The notes beneath the pieces are model-generated. The model was not told the DNA's origin, ran no database searches, and was given only the letters and a program-made list of their open reading frames with translations. DNA of 10,862 nt from JAWOJF01 sp046481785 (GTDB taxonomy: Bacteria > Bacteroidota > Ignavibacteria > Ignavibacteriales > Ignavibacteriaceae): the NCBI GenBank assembly GCA_046481785.1, contig JAWOJF010000094.1:1-10862 (forward strand), given 5' to 3'. Positions 1 to 7,730 of the stretch are shown piece by piece. The position numbers and the translations under genes were made by a program. Positions within the stretch are counted from its first letter, which is position 1. Each line of letters starts with the position of its first letter.

Positions 1-1841
1 TTCTGCTTCTCTCAATCCAGGTATTTCCACAAACTAAAGAACGAAAGGATATTCCTGAAAAATATAAATGGAATCTTAGTGATATTTATTCATCCAATGC
101 TGAGTGGCAAATAGCAGCAGGTAAAATTAAAACAGATATAAATAAGATAGCTGCATTCAAAGGCAGGCTGGTTGAAAGTGCTTCAGTTTTAAAAGAAGCT
201 TTACAAAATTATTTTACTACATTAAAAGAACTCTACACGCTTTCAACATATTCCAACAGGCTTAGCGATGAAAATATGGGAATAACTGAAAACCAGGAGC
301 TTAACCAGGTAGCTAATAACATCGGAACGGAATTTTCGGAAAAAACTGCCTTCATAAGGCCTGAACTATTAAAAATTGATCCTCAGCAGATACAACAGTT
401 TTTAACTGAGGAAAAAGGTCTGGCTGAATATAAGATGTTTATAGAGGATATTCAGAGAATGAGGGAACATACTTTAACCGGTCCCGAAGAAGAAATACTT
501 GCATCATTCGGACTTGTTACCGGAACTCCTTCAGATGTATTTAATATTTTCACAAATGATGAAATGCCGTTTCCTAAGGTTACTATTTCAACAGGAGAAA
601 CAGTTGAACTTACAAATTCAACATTCGGACGCTACAGGCCAAGTGAAGTAAGAGAAGACAGGGCAAAAGTATTTGAAACATTTTTTAATAATTACGGTCA
701 ATTTGAAAACACACTGGGTTTAAATCTGGCAGGTAAAGTTAAAACCGATTTTGTTTATGCAAAATTAAGAGGTTATAAAACAGCCCTTGAAGCATCAGTT
801 GATGGTCCTAATGTGCCTGTTACCGTTTATGAAAACCTGATAACCCAGGTTAATAAAAGTCTTCCTACTCTTCACCGTTTTCTTAATATGAAGAAGAAAA
901 TGCTTGGCGTTGATACTTTGCATTATTATGATCTCTACACTCCTATTGTAAAAAAAGTTGATATGAGCTTTACTGTTGAGGAAGGGCAGAAAGTTATTCA
1001 TGAGGCCCTTAAGCCGCTTGGTGAGGAATATGTTAATACTTTAACTACTGCTTTTAATAACAGGTGGATTGATTATCTGCCGAGTGTTGGAAAAAGAAGC
1101 GGTGCCTATTCAACCGGCGGTGCTTATGATGTTCATCCATATATACTAATGAACTGGAATGATGATTTTGAATCTGTCTCTACACTTGCACATGAACTTG
1201 GCCATACTATGCACAGCTATTTCTCTAATAAAACACAGCCGTTCCCTACATCAGATTATGCAACATTTGTAGCTGAAATAGCTTCTACTTTTAATGAGAA
1301 TCTTCTTAACAATTATATGGTTGAGAATGCCAAATCAGACGAAGAAAAACTGTACATTCTCGGCAGCTATCTTGAATTATTAAGAACTACAATTTTCCGC
1401 CAGACCTTATTTGCCGAGTTTGAATGGGAAATACACAAGCTTGCAGAAAATAATCAGCCTATATCAGGTAAATCACTAAGTAACATTTATTATAATCTCG
1501 TTAAAAAATATTATGGTGATGCAGAGGGTGTGTGCAGGGTTGATCCTTACATCGCTTATGAATGGTCATATATTTTACATTTCCTAAATTACACTTATTA
1601 TGTTTACCAGTATTCAACATCATTAATATATGCTACGGCTCTTGCTGAAAAAGTTGTAGCTGAAGGGCAGCCCGCAGTTGACAAATATTATTCAATATTA
1701 AAAGGTGGCGGCTCCGAATATCCTATTGAGCTAATTAAAAAAGCAGGAGTAGACCCTCTTTCTTCTGAAGCCTTTGAACTTACGATGAAAAAAATGAACA
1801 AGGTAATGGATCAAATGGAAGAGATACTGGGAAAAATGTAA
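1..1841 (+). CDS. pepF: Oligoendopeptidase F, M3 family zinc metallopeptidase (5' end outside the window)
   Basis: This is a zinc-dependent endopeptidase of the M3 (thimet/PepF) family, which cuts short and medium peptides. The reading frame is open to the left edge (first complete codon at 3), giving 612 visible residues, so the ATG at 276 is internal. Near the visible N-terminus come a hydrophobic stretch (LLLSIQVF) and then PEKYKWNLSDIY, the usual opening of PepF proteins, so only a few residues are missing and a signal peptide probably precedes the mature chain. The HELGH zinc motif sits at visible residues 397-401 (bases 1191-1205), with the third ligand Glu about 24 residues further on in AEIASTFNE. 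The substrate-loop sequence GKRSGAYS precedes it, and Tyr-rich C-terminal helices follow. The gene ends in TAA, followed by a hairpin terminator. Family assignment is firm; the export signal is inferred because its start is cut off. Confidence 0.95.
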   Translation, partial: LLLSIQVFPQTKERKDIPEKYKWNLSDIYSSNAEWQIAAGKIKTDINKIAAFKGRLVESASVLKEALQNYFTTLKELYTLSTYSNRLSDENMGITENQELNQVANNIGTEFSEKTAFIRPELLKIDPQQIQQFLTEEKGLAEYKMFIEDIQRMREHTLTGPEEEILASFGLVTGTPSDVFNIFTNDEMPFPKVTISTGETVELTNSTFGRYRPSEVREDRAKVFETFFNNYGQFENTLGLNLAGKVKTDFVYAKLRGYKTALEASVDGPNVPVTVYENLITQVNKSLPTLHRFLNMKKKMLGVDTLHYYDLYTPIVKKVDMSFTVEEGQKVIHEALKPLGEEYVNTLTTAFNNRWIDYLPSVGKRSGAYSTGGAYDVHPYILMNWNDDFESVSTLAHELGHTMHSYFSNKTQPFPTSDYATFVAEIASTFNENLLNNYMVENAKSDEEKLYILGSYLELLRTTIFRQTLFAEFEWEIHKLAENNQPISGKSLSNIYYNLVKKYYGDAEGVCRVDPYIAYEWSYILHFLNYTYYVYQYSTSLIYATALAEKVVAEGQPAVDKYYSILKGGGSEYPIELIKKAGVDPLSSEAFELTMKKMNKVMDQMEEILGKM

Positions 1842-1889
1842 TTGTTGGAAAAATATACGTAAAAAATCATTTTTTATGTGTAATTTTAA

Positions 1890-1941
1890 CGCCCGGTTTA
1901 AGAGTTGTGCAAAAATCTCTTTATCCGGGCGCTTATTTTTT
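1890..1941 (+). terminator. Rho-independent-type terminator after pepF
   Basis: Bases 1890-1904 (CGCCCGGTTTAAGAG) pair with 1917-1931 (CTCTTTATCCGGGCG): 13 of 15 positions match around a 12-nt loop, and a T-rich tail (CTTATTTTTTG) follows. It lies 48 nt after the pepF stop. A smaller A/T hairpin (TAAAAAA-TCA-TTTTTTA, about 1860-1876) lies just before it. The hairpin sits inside the open frame upstream of the oligopeptidase B ATG, which argues that translation of that gene begins further downstream. Confidence 0.7.
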
Positions 1942-1959
1942 GTCTATTGCGGGGATGTT

Positions 1960-4119
1960 ATGGTAAAGGTAAAGCTCTCAAATTGGTCAATATTTTTTAT
2001 CTCTATTCTAATTATTTCTAGTATTAAAGTTTTAGAAGCACAAACAGAAAACGGGCTCATGAATCCGCCAAAAGCAGAAAAAATAAAAAAAGAATTAATA
2101 AAAGACGGACATTCAAGGATTGATAACTACTACTGGCTGAATGAAAGGGAAAATCCGAAGGTTATTGAATATCTGGAAGCAGAGAACCGGTATACAAAAG
2201 AAGTAATGAAAAATACCGAACCTTTGCAGCAAAAATTATATGATGAGATTGTCGGCAGGATAAAACAAACAGACGAGAGTGTACCTTATAAAGATAACGG
2301 CTATTATTATTATACCCGTTATGAAGAAGGCCAGGAGTATCCTGTATACTGCCGAAAAAAAGAAAGCCTTGATGCGGATGAAGAAATACTTTTGAATGTA
2401 AATGAGATGGCAAAGGGATATGAATATTACCAGGTTACCGGGCTAAGTGTTAGTCCGGATAATAATTATTTAGCATACGGTGTAGATATCTTAAGCCGCA
2501 GGGTATACAATATTTATATTAAAGATCTTAGAACGGGGAATATTTTACCCGATAAATTAACCGGAACATCCGGCTCTGCTGCATGGGCAAATGACAACAG
2601 ATCGGTATTTTATACTATTAAAGATGCTGCACTGCGCCCGTATCTTGTAAGAAAACATATTGTCGGCTCTGATTATAATAGTGACCCCGAAGTATATGTA
2701 GAAAAAGATCCCATTTATTTCACACGCGTATATAAAACAAAATCAGATAAATATATTGTAATTGCCTCATTCAGTACTCTTACCTCAGAATATAAAGTTC
2801 TGGATGCAGATAATCCGGTGGGTGAATTTAAGATCATTCAGCCGAGAGAAAAAGAACTTGAATATTATATCACCCATTACGGAGACTATTTTTATATACA
2901 TACAAATCTTCCTGATTCACAGACCGGAGTGAAAGCAAAAAATTTCAAACTGATGAAAACACCTGTTGATAAAACAACAAAAGAAAACTGGATTGAGGTA
3001 ATTCCTCACAGAGATGATGTTTTAATAGAGGGGATGGAGTTATTTAAAAATTTCTTTGTGGTACAGGAAAGGAAAAACGGCTTAACTCAGCTTAGCATTA
3101 TTAAATGGGAGGATAATACTCAGCATTACCTGGATTTTGGCGAAGCAACCTATATGGCTAATATTTCAATAAATCCTGAGTTTGATACAGAATTATTACG
3201 GTACAGTTATTCTTCATTAACTACACCATCTTCTGTTTATGATTACAACATGAGGACCAGCGAAAAGATATTGTTAAAACAGGATGAAGTAGTTGGTGGA
3301 TATAATCCACAGGAATATTTTGCTGAAAGATTATATGCAACTGCCGACGACGGCACAAAGATTCCAATTTCTCTTGTTTATAAAAAAGGATTGGTAAAGA
3401 ACGGCACATACCCGGTTCTGTTAACAGGTTATGGAGCTTATGGCATCAGTACAGATCCTTATTTCAATTCAATGAGATTAAGCATTATTGACAGGGGCTT
3501 TGTTTATGCTATTGCACATATCAGGGGCGGGCAGGAAATGGGAAGGCAATGGTATGAAGATGGTAAGTTCCTTAAGAAAAAAAATACATTTACTGATTTT
3601 ATAGCCTGTGCAGAACATCTTATTAATGAAAAATTTACAGGCAAAGATAAAATGTTTGCTATGGGTGGAAGTGCAGGCGGATTGCTTATAGGTGCGGTAA
3701 CTAATATGCGTCCCGATTTATTTAAGGGTGTTATTGCCTCCGTTCCTTTTGTTGATGTTGTTACAACAATGCTTGATGAGAGTATTCCTCTTACAACCGG
3801 TGAGTATGAGGAATGGGGAAATCCGAATGATGAAAAATATTATAAATATATTCTTTCATATTCACCTTATGATAACGTTGAAGCAAAGGATTATCCAAAC
3901 ATACTTGTGTCAGCAGGTTTTCACGATTCGCAGGTGCAGTACTGGGAACCGGCAAAGTGGGTGGCAAAACTGCGTGAGCTAAAAACGGACAATAACCTGC
4001 TTTTACTTAATACCGAAATGGAATATGGACACAGCGGTGCGTCAGGAAGATTTAAGAAATATAAAGAAGTTGCACTTGAGTATGCATTCCTGCTTAAACT
4101 GCTGGGAATAAATCTATAA
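1960..4119 (+). CDS. ptrB: Oligopeptidase B (protease II), S9A family serine peptidase with signal peptide
   Basis: This is a serine oligopeptidase of the prolyl oligopeptidase family (S9A), OpdB subgroup, which cleaves short peptides after basic residues. From the ATG at 1960 it is 719 aa. The N-terminus MVKVKLSNWSIFFISILIISSIKVLEA is a good signal peptide with a likely cut before QTENG, so the enzyme probably works outside the cytoplasm; the E. coli enzyme has none. HSRIDNYYWL opens the beta-propeller part and the alpha/beta hydrolase domain fills the C-terminal third. The catalytic triad is Ser571 (GGSAGG), Asp656 (GFHDSQV) and His691 (YGHSGASGRF). The gaps of 85 and 35 residues equal those I recall for E. 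coli OpdB. MLDESIPLTTGEYEEWGNP is also typical. An ATG at 1876 would add 28 residues but runs through the terminator hairpin; the 1960 start has GGGGA at 1951-1955. The gene is probably transcribed separately from pepF. Confidence 0.93.
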   Translation: MVKVKLSNWSIFFISILIISSIKVLEAQTENGLMNPPKAEKIKKELIKDGHSRIDNYYWLNERENPKVIEYLEAENRYTKEVMKNTEPLQQKLYDEIVGRIKQTDESVPYKDNGYYYYTRYEEGQEYPVYCRKKESLDADEEILLNVNEMAKGYEYYQVTGLSVSPDNNYLAYGVDILSRRVYNIYIKDLRTGNILPDKLTGTSGSAAWANDNRSVFYTIKDAALRPYLVRKHIVGSDYNSDPEVYVEKDPIYFTRVYKTKSDKYIVIASFSTLTSEYKVLDADNPVGEFKIIQPREKELEYYITHYGDYFYIHTNLPDSQTGVKAKNFKLMKTPVDKTTKENWIEVIPHRDDVLIEGMELFKNFFVVQERKNGLTQLSIIKWEDNTQHYLDFGEATYMANISINPEFDTELLRYSYSSLTTPSSVYDYNMRTSEKILLKQDEVVGGYNPQEYFAERLYATADDGTKIPISLVYKKGLVKNGTYPVLLTGYGAYGISTDPYFNSMRLSIIDRGFVYAIAHIRGGQEMGRQWYEDGKFLKKKNTFTDFIACAEHLINEKFTGKDKMFAMGGSAGGLLIGAVTNMRPDLFKGVIASVPFVDVVTTMLDESIPLTTGEYEEWGNPNDEKYYKYILSYSPYDNVEAKDYPNILVSAGFHDSQVQYWEPAKWVAKLRELKTDNNLLLLNTEMEYGHSGASGRFKKYKEVALEYAFLLKLLGINL

Positions 4120-4154
4120 GATAAAGATGCAGCAACTCCTTGTCTTCATTTAGT

Positions 4155-4796
4155 TTATTTTTTCCCGACCATCTGCAGAAACATATCTACAGCACTGCTT
4201 GCATCAGAGCCATAGCCGTCGGCTCCTATTTCATCTGCATACATCTGGCTTACGGGTGCACCGCCGATTGCCATTTTTATTTCACCAAGTCCCTTTTCTT
4301 CAAAGCCGTCAATTACTGTTTTCATATATGTCATAGTAGTAGTTAGAAGTGCACTCATTCCAATAATATTGGCTTTAAACTGATCGGCAGCGGCAAGAAA
4401 TTTTTCCAGGCTCTGGTCAACACCAATATCATGAACTTCAAAGCCTGCACCTTCAGCCATCATACAGACAAGATTTTTACCTATATCATGCAGGTCGCCC
4501 CGCACTGTCCCCATCACAAGAATACCTGCCGGTTCTACATGGCTGTCTTTATTAGCTAATAAGGGCTTCAGGACCCCCATACCGGCCTTCATAGCCCTGG
4601 CGGCTATAAGTACTTCAGGCACATAAAGAATATTATATTTAAAGTCTTCACCTACTACACTCATTCCGGCTATAAGTCCTTCATTAAGCACTTCCTGCAC
4701 AGTACGCCCTTCTGCAAGAGCGTCTTTTGTCATCTGCTCAACTTCTTTTGCCTTACCTTCATAAAGGTATTGATTCATTAAAGCATAATCGGGCAT
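4155..4796 (-). CDS. Corrinoid (B12-binding) protein of a methyltransferase system, MtaC/MtbC/MttC-like
   Basis: This small cytoplasmic protein carries the corrinoid cofactor and shuttles a methyl group between two methyltransferase sites. Residues 1-85 form the helical cap domain (B12-binding 2 / MetH cap type) and residues 88-213 the Rossmann-like B12-binding domain. The full signature is present: D101-x-H103-x-x-G106, then 41 residues, S148-x-L150, then 27 residues, G178-G179. His103 should be the lower axial cobalt ligand. The length (213 aa) is normal for the family. An AGGA ribosome-binding site lies 8 nt before the ATG. It is the last gene of the minus-strand operon, 106 nt after the URO-D gene, and converges on ptrB with only 35 nt between the stop codons. 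Which substrate it serves cannot be told from the sequence, so no specific symbol (mtaC, mtbC, mttC, mtvC) is given. Confidence 0.95.
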   Translation of the reverse strand: MPDYALMNQYLYEGKAKEVEQMTKDALAEGRTVQEVLNEGLIAGMSVVGEDFKYNILYVPEVLIAARAMKAGMGVLKPLLANKDSHVEPAGILVMGTVRGDLHDIGKNLVCMMAEGAGFEVHDIGVDQSLEKFLAAADQFKANIIGMSALLTTTMTYMKTVIDGFEEKGLGEIKMAIGGAPVSQMYADEIGADGYGSDASSAVDMFLQMVGKK

Positions 4797-4902
4797 ATGG
4801 TAATTCCTTTATTTCATTTTAAAATTTATTTAACCGGCTTTTCTTTACTGCCTGCAGCGTATTGTATATCCGCATGAATTAAATCTTAACTCAAAAATAT
4901 TT

Positions 4903-5949
4903 TTATCTTTTTGAATTAAAATCCGCCAAAGCTTTCTGCATTGCAAGAATGTTCTCTTTAGGCATACCGGGACTGGTACCGCCGCCTACAGATAAAATTA
5001 TTCCTTCGCCGCCGCTTTTTTCAAGCACATCAATAGTAGCATCATATACCTCATCAGGAGTGCCGCGTACGCCTACTTCAAGGGGGTTTACATTTCCCAT
5101 AAGGCACATACGGCTGCCTAAACGTTCTTTTACTTCGGCTATATCGGTCTGCTTGCCCCAGTTAAGCACATTAAATCCGCAGTCTGGAAGATGTTCCAGG
5201 CACGCATTTACATCTGCATCGTTATGATATATCTTTACCCAGTCTTTAGGGAATGCATCGCAAATTCTTTTTAAATAAGGATGCGCAAATTCCTCATAGT
5301 GCTCTTCATTTATGAATCCCACAATATCATCAAGAATAAAAATACCTTCTACGGTATCACCCATTATCTTTGCCTGCGCTTTAAGCCAGTCAATAATTAA
5401 GTTGGTACACAAGTTAATTAACTTATGTGCCCATTCAGGTTTTTCAACAATATCAATCATAAAATCAGTTGTACTGCGTACAAATCCTGCTGTACAAAGA
5501 GGTCCCCGTGAAGTAACAATTGGCAGAATGTACCCGTTATCAAGAATACGCTGCTTGTGCATTTTTATCCTGTGCAAAGTCATTGCCATAAAGGCATCAT
5601 TCTCTACTTCATATTCGGGGAATAAGTCCATATCTTCAATATGATGAAGCGTATGATATTCGCTGGGAGTATTATCCTGCCAGAATTTTATTTTTGTACC
5701 CAGCGCTGATGGTTCCGCCGCCATGCCGTATTCCATCCACCATGAAGGAACGAAAATTATATCCGGGAATTCCTGGTGTATTTTTAAATTGGATTGAAAC
5801 CACAGCTCAGGATCGAGATAATAATCCATATGTTTAATACCAAGATAACCGGGTATCCATGGGCTGTCAATAATCATGGCCATCGGGATTTTATCCATCT
5901 TTTCCATGCGGGCAGCCTTTTTAAAAGTTTCCCATTGTTCAGGTCTCAT
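4903..5949 (-). CDS. URO-D superfamily corrinoid methyltransferase-like protein with altered zinc-ligand motif
   Basis: A 348-aa TIM-barrel protein of the uroporphyrinogen decarboxylase superfamily. Its place beside a corrinoid protein and corrinoid reactivators makes a methyltransferase far likelier than a haem-pathway HemE. Visible family landmarks are GYILPIVTSRGPLCTAGF (about 139-156), GIFILDDIVGF (202-212), HPYLKRICDAF (223-233), KIYHNDADVNACLEHLPDCGFNVLNW (239-264), the LMGNVNPLEV strand (283-292) and GGGTSPGMPKENI (322-334). In MtaA/MtbA-type enzymes the zinc that activates the thiol of coenzyme M is held by a HxC pair and a later Cys. Here the matching positions read H242-N-D244 and a glycine run, so the thiolate ligands are missing and only the His is kept. 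An AGGA site lies 7 nt before the ATG. It may be a demethylating methyltransferase I or use another acceptor; the substrate is unknown. Confidence 0.87.
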   Translation of the reverse strand: MRPEQWETFKKAARMEKMDKIPMAMIIDSPWIPGYLGIKHMDYYLDPELWFQSNLKIHQEFPDIIFVPSWWMEYGMAAEPSALGTKIKFWQDNTPSEYHTLHHIEDMDLFPEYEVENDAFMAMTLHRIKMHKQRILDNGYILPIVTSRGPLCTAGFVRSTTDFMIDIVEKPEWAHKLINLCTNLIIDWLKAQAKIMGDTVEGIFILDDIVGFINEEHYEEFAHPYLKRICDAFPKDWVKIYHNDADVNACLEHLPDCGFNVLNWGKQTDIAEVKERLGSRMCLMGNVNPLEVGVRGTPDEVYDATIDVLEKSGGEGIILSVGGGTSPGMPKENILAMQKALADFNSKR

Positions 5950-6027
5950 TGAGTATCCTTTGTTGAAATGAAAAAATTTATTTGAAAATTAATTGCTGCT
6001 GTTTTTTACCGTTGCAATGAATGTTTT

Positions 6028-6354
6028 TTAGGGATTAATTAAAATCTCACTATCGGTTACCTGTAACTCAACACCTGCAGATTTTGCCGCTTCCTGTAAT
6101 GCTGCTTCCAGCATTACAACGGGATCGGGACTTACATCAAGGCGCCTCATTAGGCCCTCACCTTTTTTGGTTCCAACAGTTAGAATAATTTTTAAGCCCT
6201 TCCGTTTACAGGCTACGCGAGTGCCATCTTCAAACTTTGTATTCATCGGTTTTATGAATGCATCAGTGTAATGAACTCCTATACCGGATTTATCTACAGA
6301 TGCAGGGGGAAGTTTTTCTTTTGCCGCCTGGTTAATGTCGCAAAGTTTAATCAA
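6028..6354 (-). CDS. Conserved-looking small protein of the corrinoid operon, function unknown
   Basis: I do not recognise this protein. It is about 108 aa, apparently soluble and cytoplasmic, with no membrane segment, signal peptide or Cys pair. Notable parts are GIGVHYTDAFIKPMNTKFEDGTRVACKRKGLKIILTVG, basic and strand-rich in the middle, then KKGEGLMRRLDVSPDPVVMLEAALQEAAKSAGVELQV, which looks like a helix followed by a strand. There is no ATG at the 5' end. The frame can open with TTG at 6366 (112 aa), but nothing like a ribosome-binding site precedes it. A second TTG at 6354 has GGAG exactly 6 nt upstream (6361-6364), so that start is preferred. It lies between the MetH-activation-like gene and the URO-D gene, in line with them and with short gaps (61 and 78 nt), so a role in the same methyl-transfer system is likely but unproven. 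Codon use and base composition match its neighbours. Confidence 0.75.
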   Translation of the reverse strand: MIKLCDINQAAKEKLPPASVDKSGIGVHYTDAFIKPMNTKFEDGTRVACKRKGLKIILTVGTKKGEGLMRRLDVSPDPVVMLEAALQEAAKSAGVELQVTDSEILINP

Positions 6355-6360
6355 TATTTG

Positions 6361-6364
6361 CTCC
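6361..6364 (-). promoter_or_regulatory. Ribosome-binding site deciding the TTG start of the small operon protein
   Basis: On the minus strand GGAG at 6364-6361 is followed by CAAATA and TTG at 6354-6352. This 6-nt spacing is ideal, whereas the upstream TTG at 6366 overlaps the GGAG itself and has only A/T-rich sequence before it. Confidence 0.5.
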
Positions 6365-6415
6365 AAATAATTTTTTTATTTACTAAGTTAACAAAAATTA
6401 AAATAACTCGTTTAC

Positions 6416-7729
6416 CTACCCTGCAATACGCGATAGTTTTAATTCCTCAATTTCATGCTGCACCAAAGCATAATGAAGTACTTCAAATGCTAATCCCCAT
6501 TTATGATCACGGCTTTCAGCTTTGCAGTAACATCCTTCAGGACTAAAATGTTTTTCACGATTCAGAATATCATTAAGAGGTTTACCTAATAAAGGTTTCT
6601 CAGTTTCAATAGAATTCATTAATGATTCCGGATCTTTGATATATTCACACATATCTGTATAGCCGGTATCACCGGGGGCAGGGGAACAGTTAAGTTCAAT
6701 TATTTTATATCCTTCTGATGCCGGGCCTAGTTTAATATAGTAGTCAAACTCAAGTCTGCGGCCCATATTAGAGCATGTAGTCCCTTCATACCTGAATCTT
6801 GCTTCTACTGAATTATCATCCAGATATTTAACCTGTAGTTTCTCCCGGGACCATTTAAGCAAAGCTTTTGAGTTGATACTGTATTTTGCATTTTGAATAA
6901 GAACCGGATAATAAAAATTTTTATCGTTGTCATTATTTTCTGAAGAAAATTCAGGTTCAGTGGTTTCAAATCCCTGCATACGGGTTACATCTTCAATTTG
7001 AGCACGTGAATGTTTATATGGTATCCTTCTGAACTGACAGGATAACAGCGAACAATTTTCACACGGAACCAATTCCCTCAAGTCACTGACTTTGTCCAGT
7101 TTTTTAGTAACTCCAAAAACGGCCAGCAAAGATTTTTTTGGATTAAGCATACCTGTTTCAAATGCATAAATTTCACCCGGTAAAGCGGTGGTTTTTCTTT
7201 GTATAATTAATTGCAGAAGCTGTTTCTGATCTGTAACATTCCATCCCGGATAACCGGGGCTGTAATGGGGCAGTACTGCCATTTTATTTTCATCAGCCCA
7301 TGCACAGAAACGGGCACCGGTATTAGTTATTAAATGTTCAACTACGGCAGAGCCGAAAATTTCGAGAAAGAAATATTCATCCGGTTTACCTTCCTCCCAT
7401 AACTCACGGGCTTTTTCTTCGCACTCTTTTCCTGCACTTACAATTACAAGCATTGCCTTTTCAACCTGTGCTTCAGCAAATTGATGACGCAGTTTTCCGG
7501 AAGCGAACTCGGCATTGTCAATTCTCAATTTGCTGAATGAAAAATCAAGATCAGTAGAGGGGAGTGCAAAGATCCATGGCTTTCCGTTTTCCGAATACCA
7601 TTGCCTTGCCCAGTCTGCAAGCTCCCGGGCCCTTCCTTCAAGTTTATAATTATAGGGATAACCAAGCAGGCGTTTATATTCCGACTCACTAATATTTATA
7701 TCAGGTTTTATATCAATTAATTCATTCAT
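6416..7729 (-). CDS. MetH-activation-domain-like protein with an extra Cys-containing C-terminal domain
   Basis: A 437-aa protein. Residues about 12-235 resemble the activation domain of cobalamin-dependent methionine synthase, the part that binds S-adenosylmethionine for reductive methylation: an LGYP start, the helical stretch AMLVIVSAGKECEEKARELW, EYFFLEIFGSAVVEHLI, the PHYSPGYPGW loop (compare the R-x-SPGYP loop of MetH) and GMLNPKKSLLAVFGVT. A C223-x2-C226-x4-C231 cluster (CENCSLLSC) ends this part and could bind metal or an Fe-S centre. Residues about 270-437 form a second domain I cannot name, with RYEGTTCSNMGRRLEFDYYIKLGP, LNCSPAPGDTGYTDMC and GCYC. The frame is open to 7819, but that would overlap the upstream gene by 89 nt; the ATG at 7729 has GGAG 6 nt upstream and follows the upstream TAG by one base, indicating translational coupling. 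A role in corrinoid reactivation is inferred from the first domain and the context. Confidence 0.85.
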   Translation of the reverse strand: MNELIDIKPDINISESEYKRLLGYPYNYKLEGRARELADWARQWYSENGKPWIFALPSTDLDFSFSKLRIDNAEFASGKLRHQFAEAQVEKAMLVIVSAGKECEEKARELWEEGKPDEYFFLEIFGSAVVEHLITNTGARFCAWADENKMAVLPHYSPGYPGWNVTDQKQLLQLIIQRKTTALPGEIYAFETGMLNPKKSLLAVFGVTKKLDKVSDLRELVPCENCSLLSCQFRRIPYKHSRAQIEDVTRMQGFETTEPEFSSENNDNDKNFYYPVLIQNAKYSINSKALLKWSREKLQVKYLDDNSVEARFRYEGTTCSNMGRRLEFDYYIKLGPASEGYKIIELNCSPAPGDTGYTDMCEYIKDPESLMNSIETEKPLLGKPLNDILNREKHFSPEGCYCKAESRDHKWGLAFEVLHYALVQHEIEELKLSRIAG

Positions 7730-7730
7730 A

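Noticed and set aside
4120..4154. A bidirectional terminator between the convergent ptrB and corrinoid-protein genes
   Set aside because: Only short, weak pairings (AAGA/TCTT) are visible in the 35-nt gap, although a T-rich stretch is present.
4903..5949. Haem-biosynthesis uroporphyrinogen decarboxylase (HemE)
   Set aside because: The operon context is entirely corrinoid methyl transfer, and the N-terminus lacks the typical HemE RQAGR-type start.
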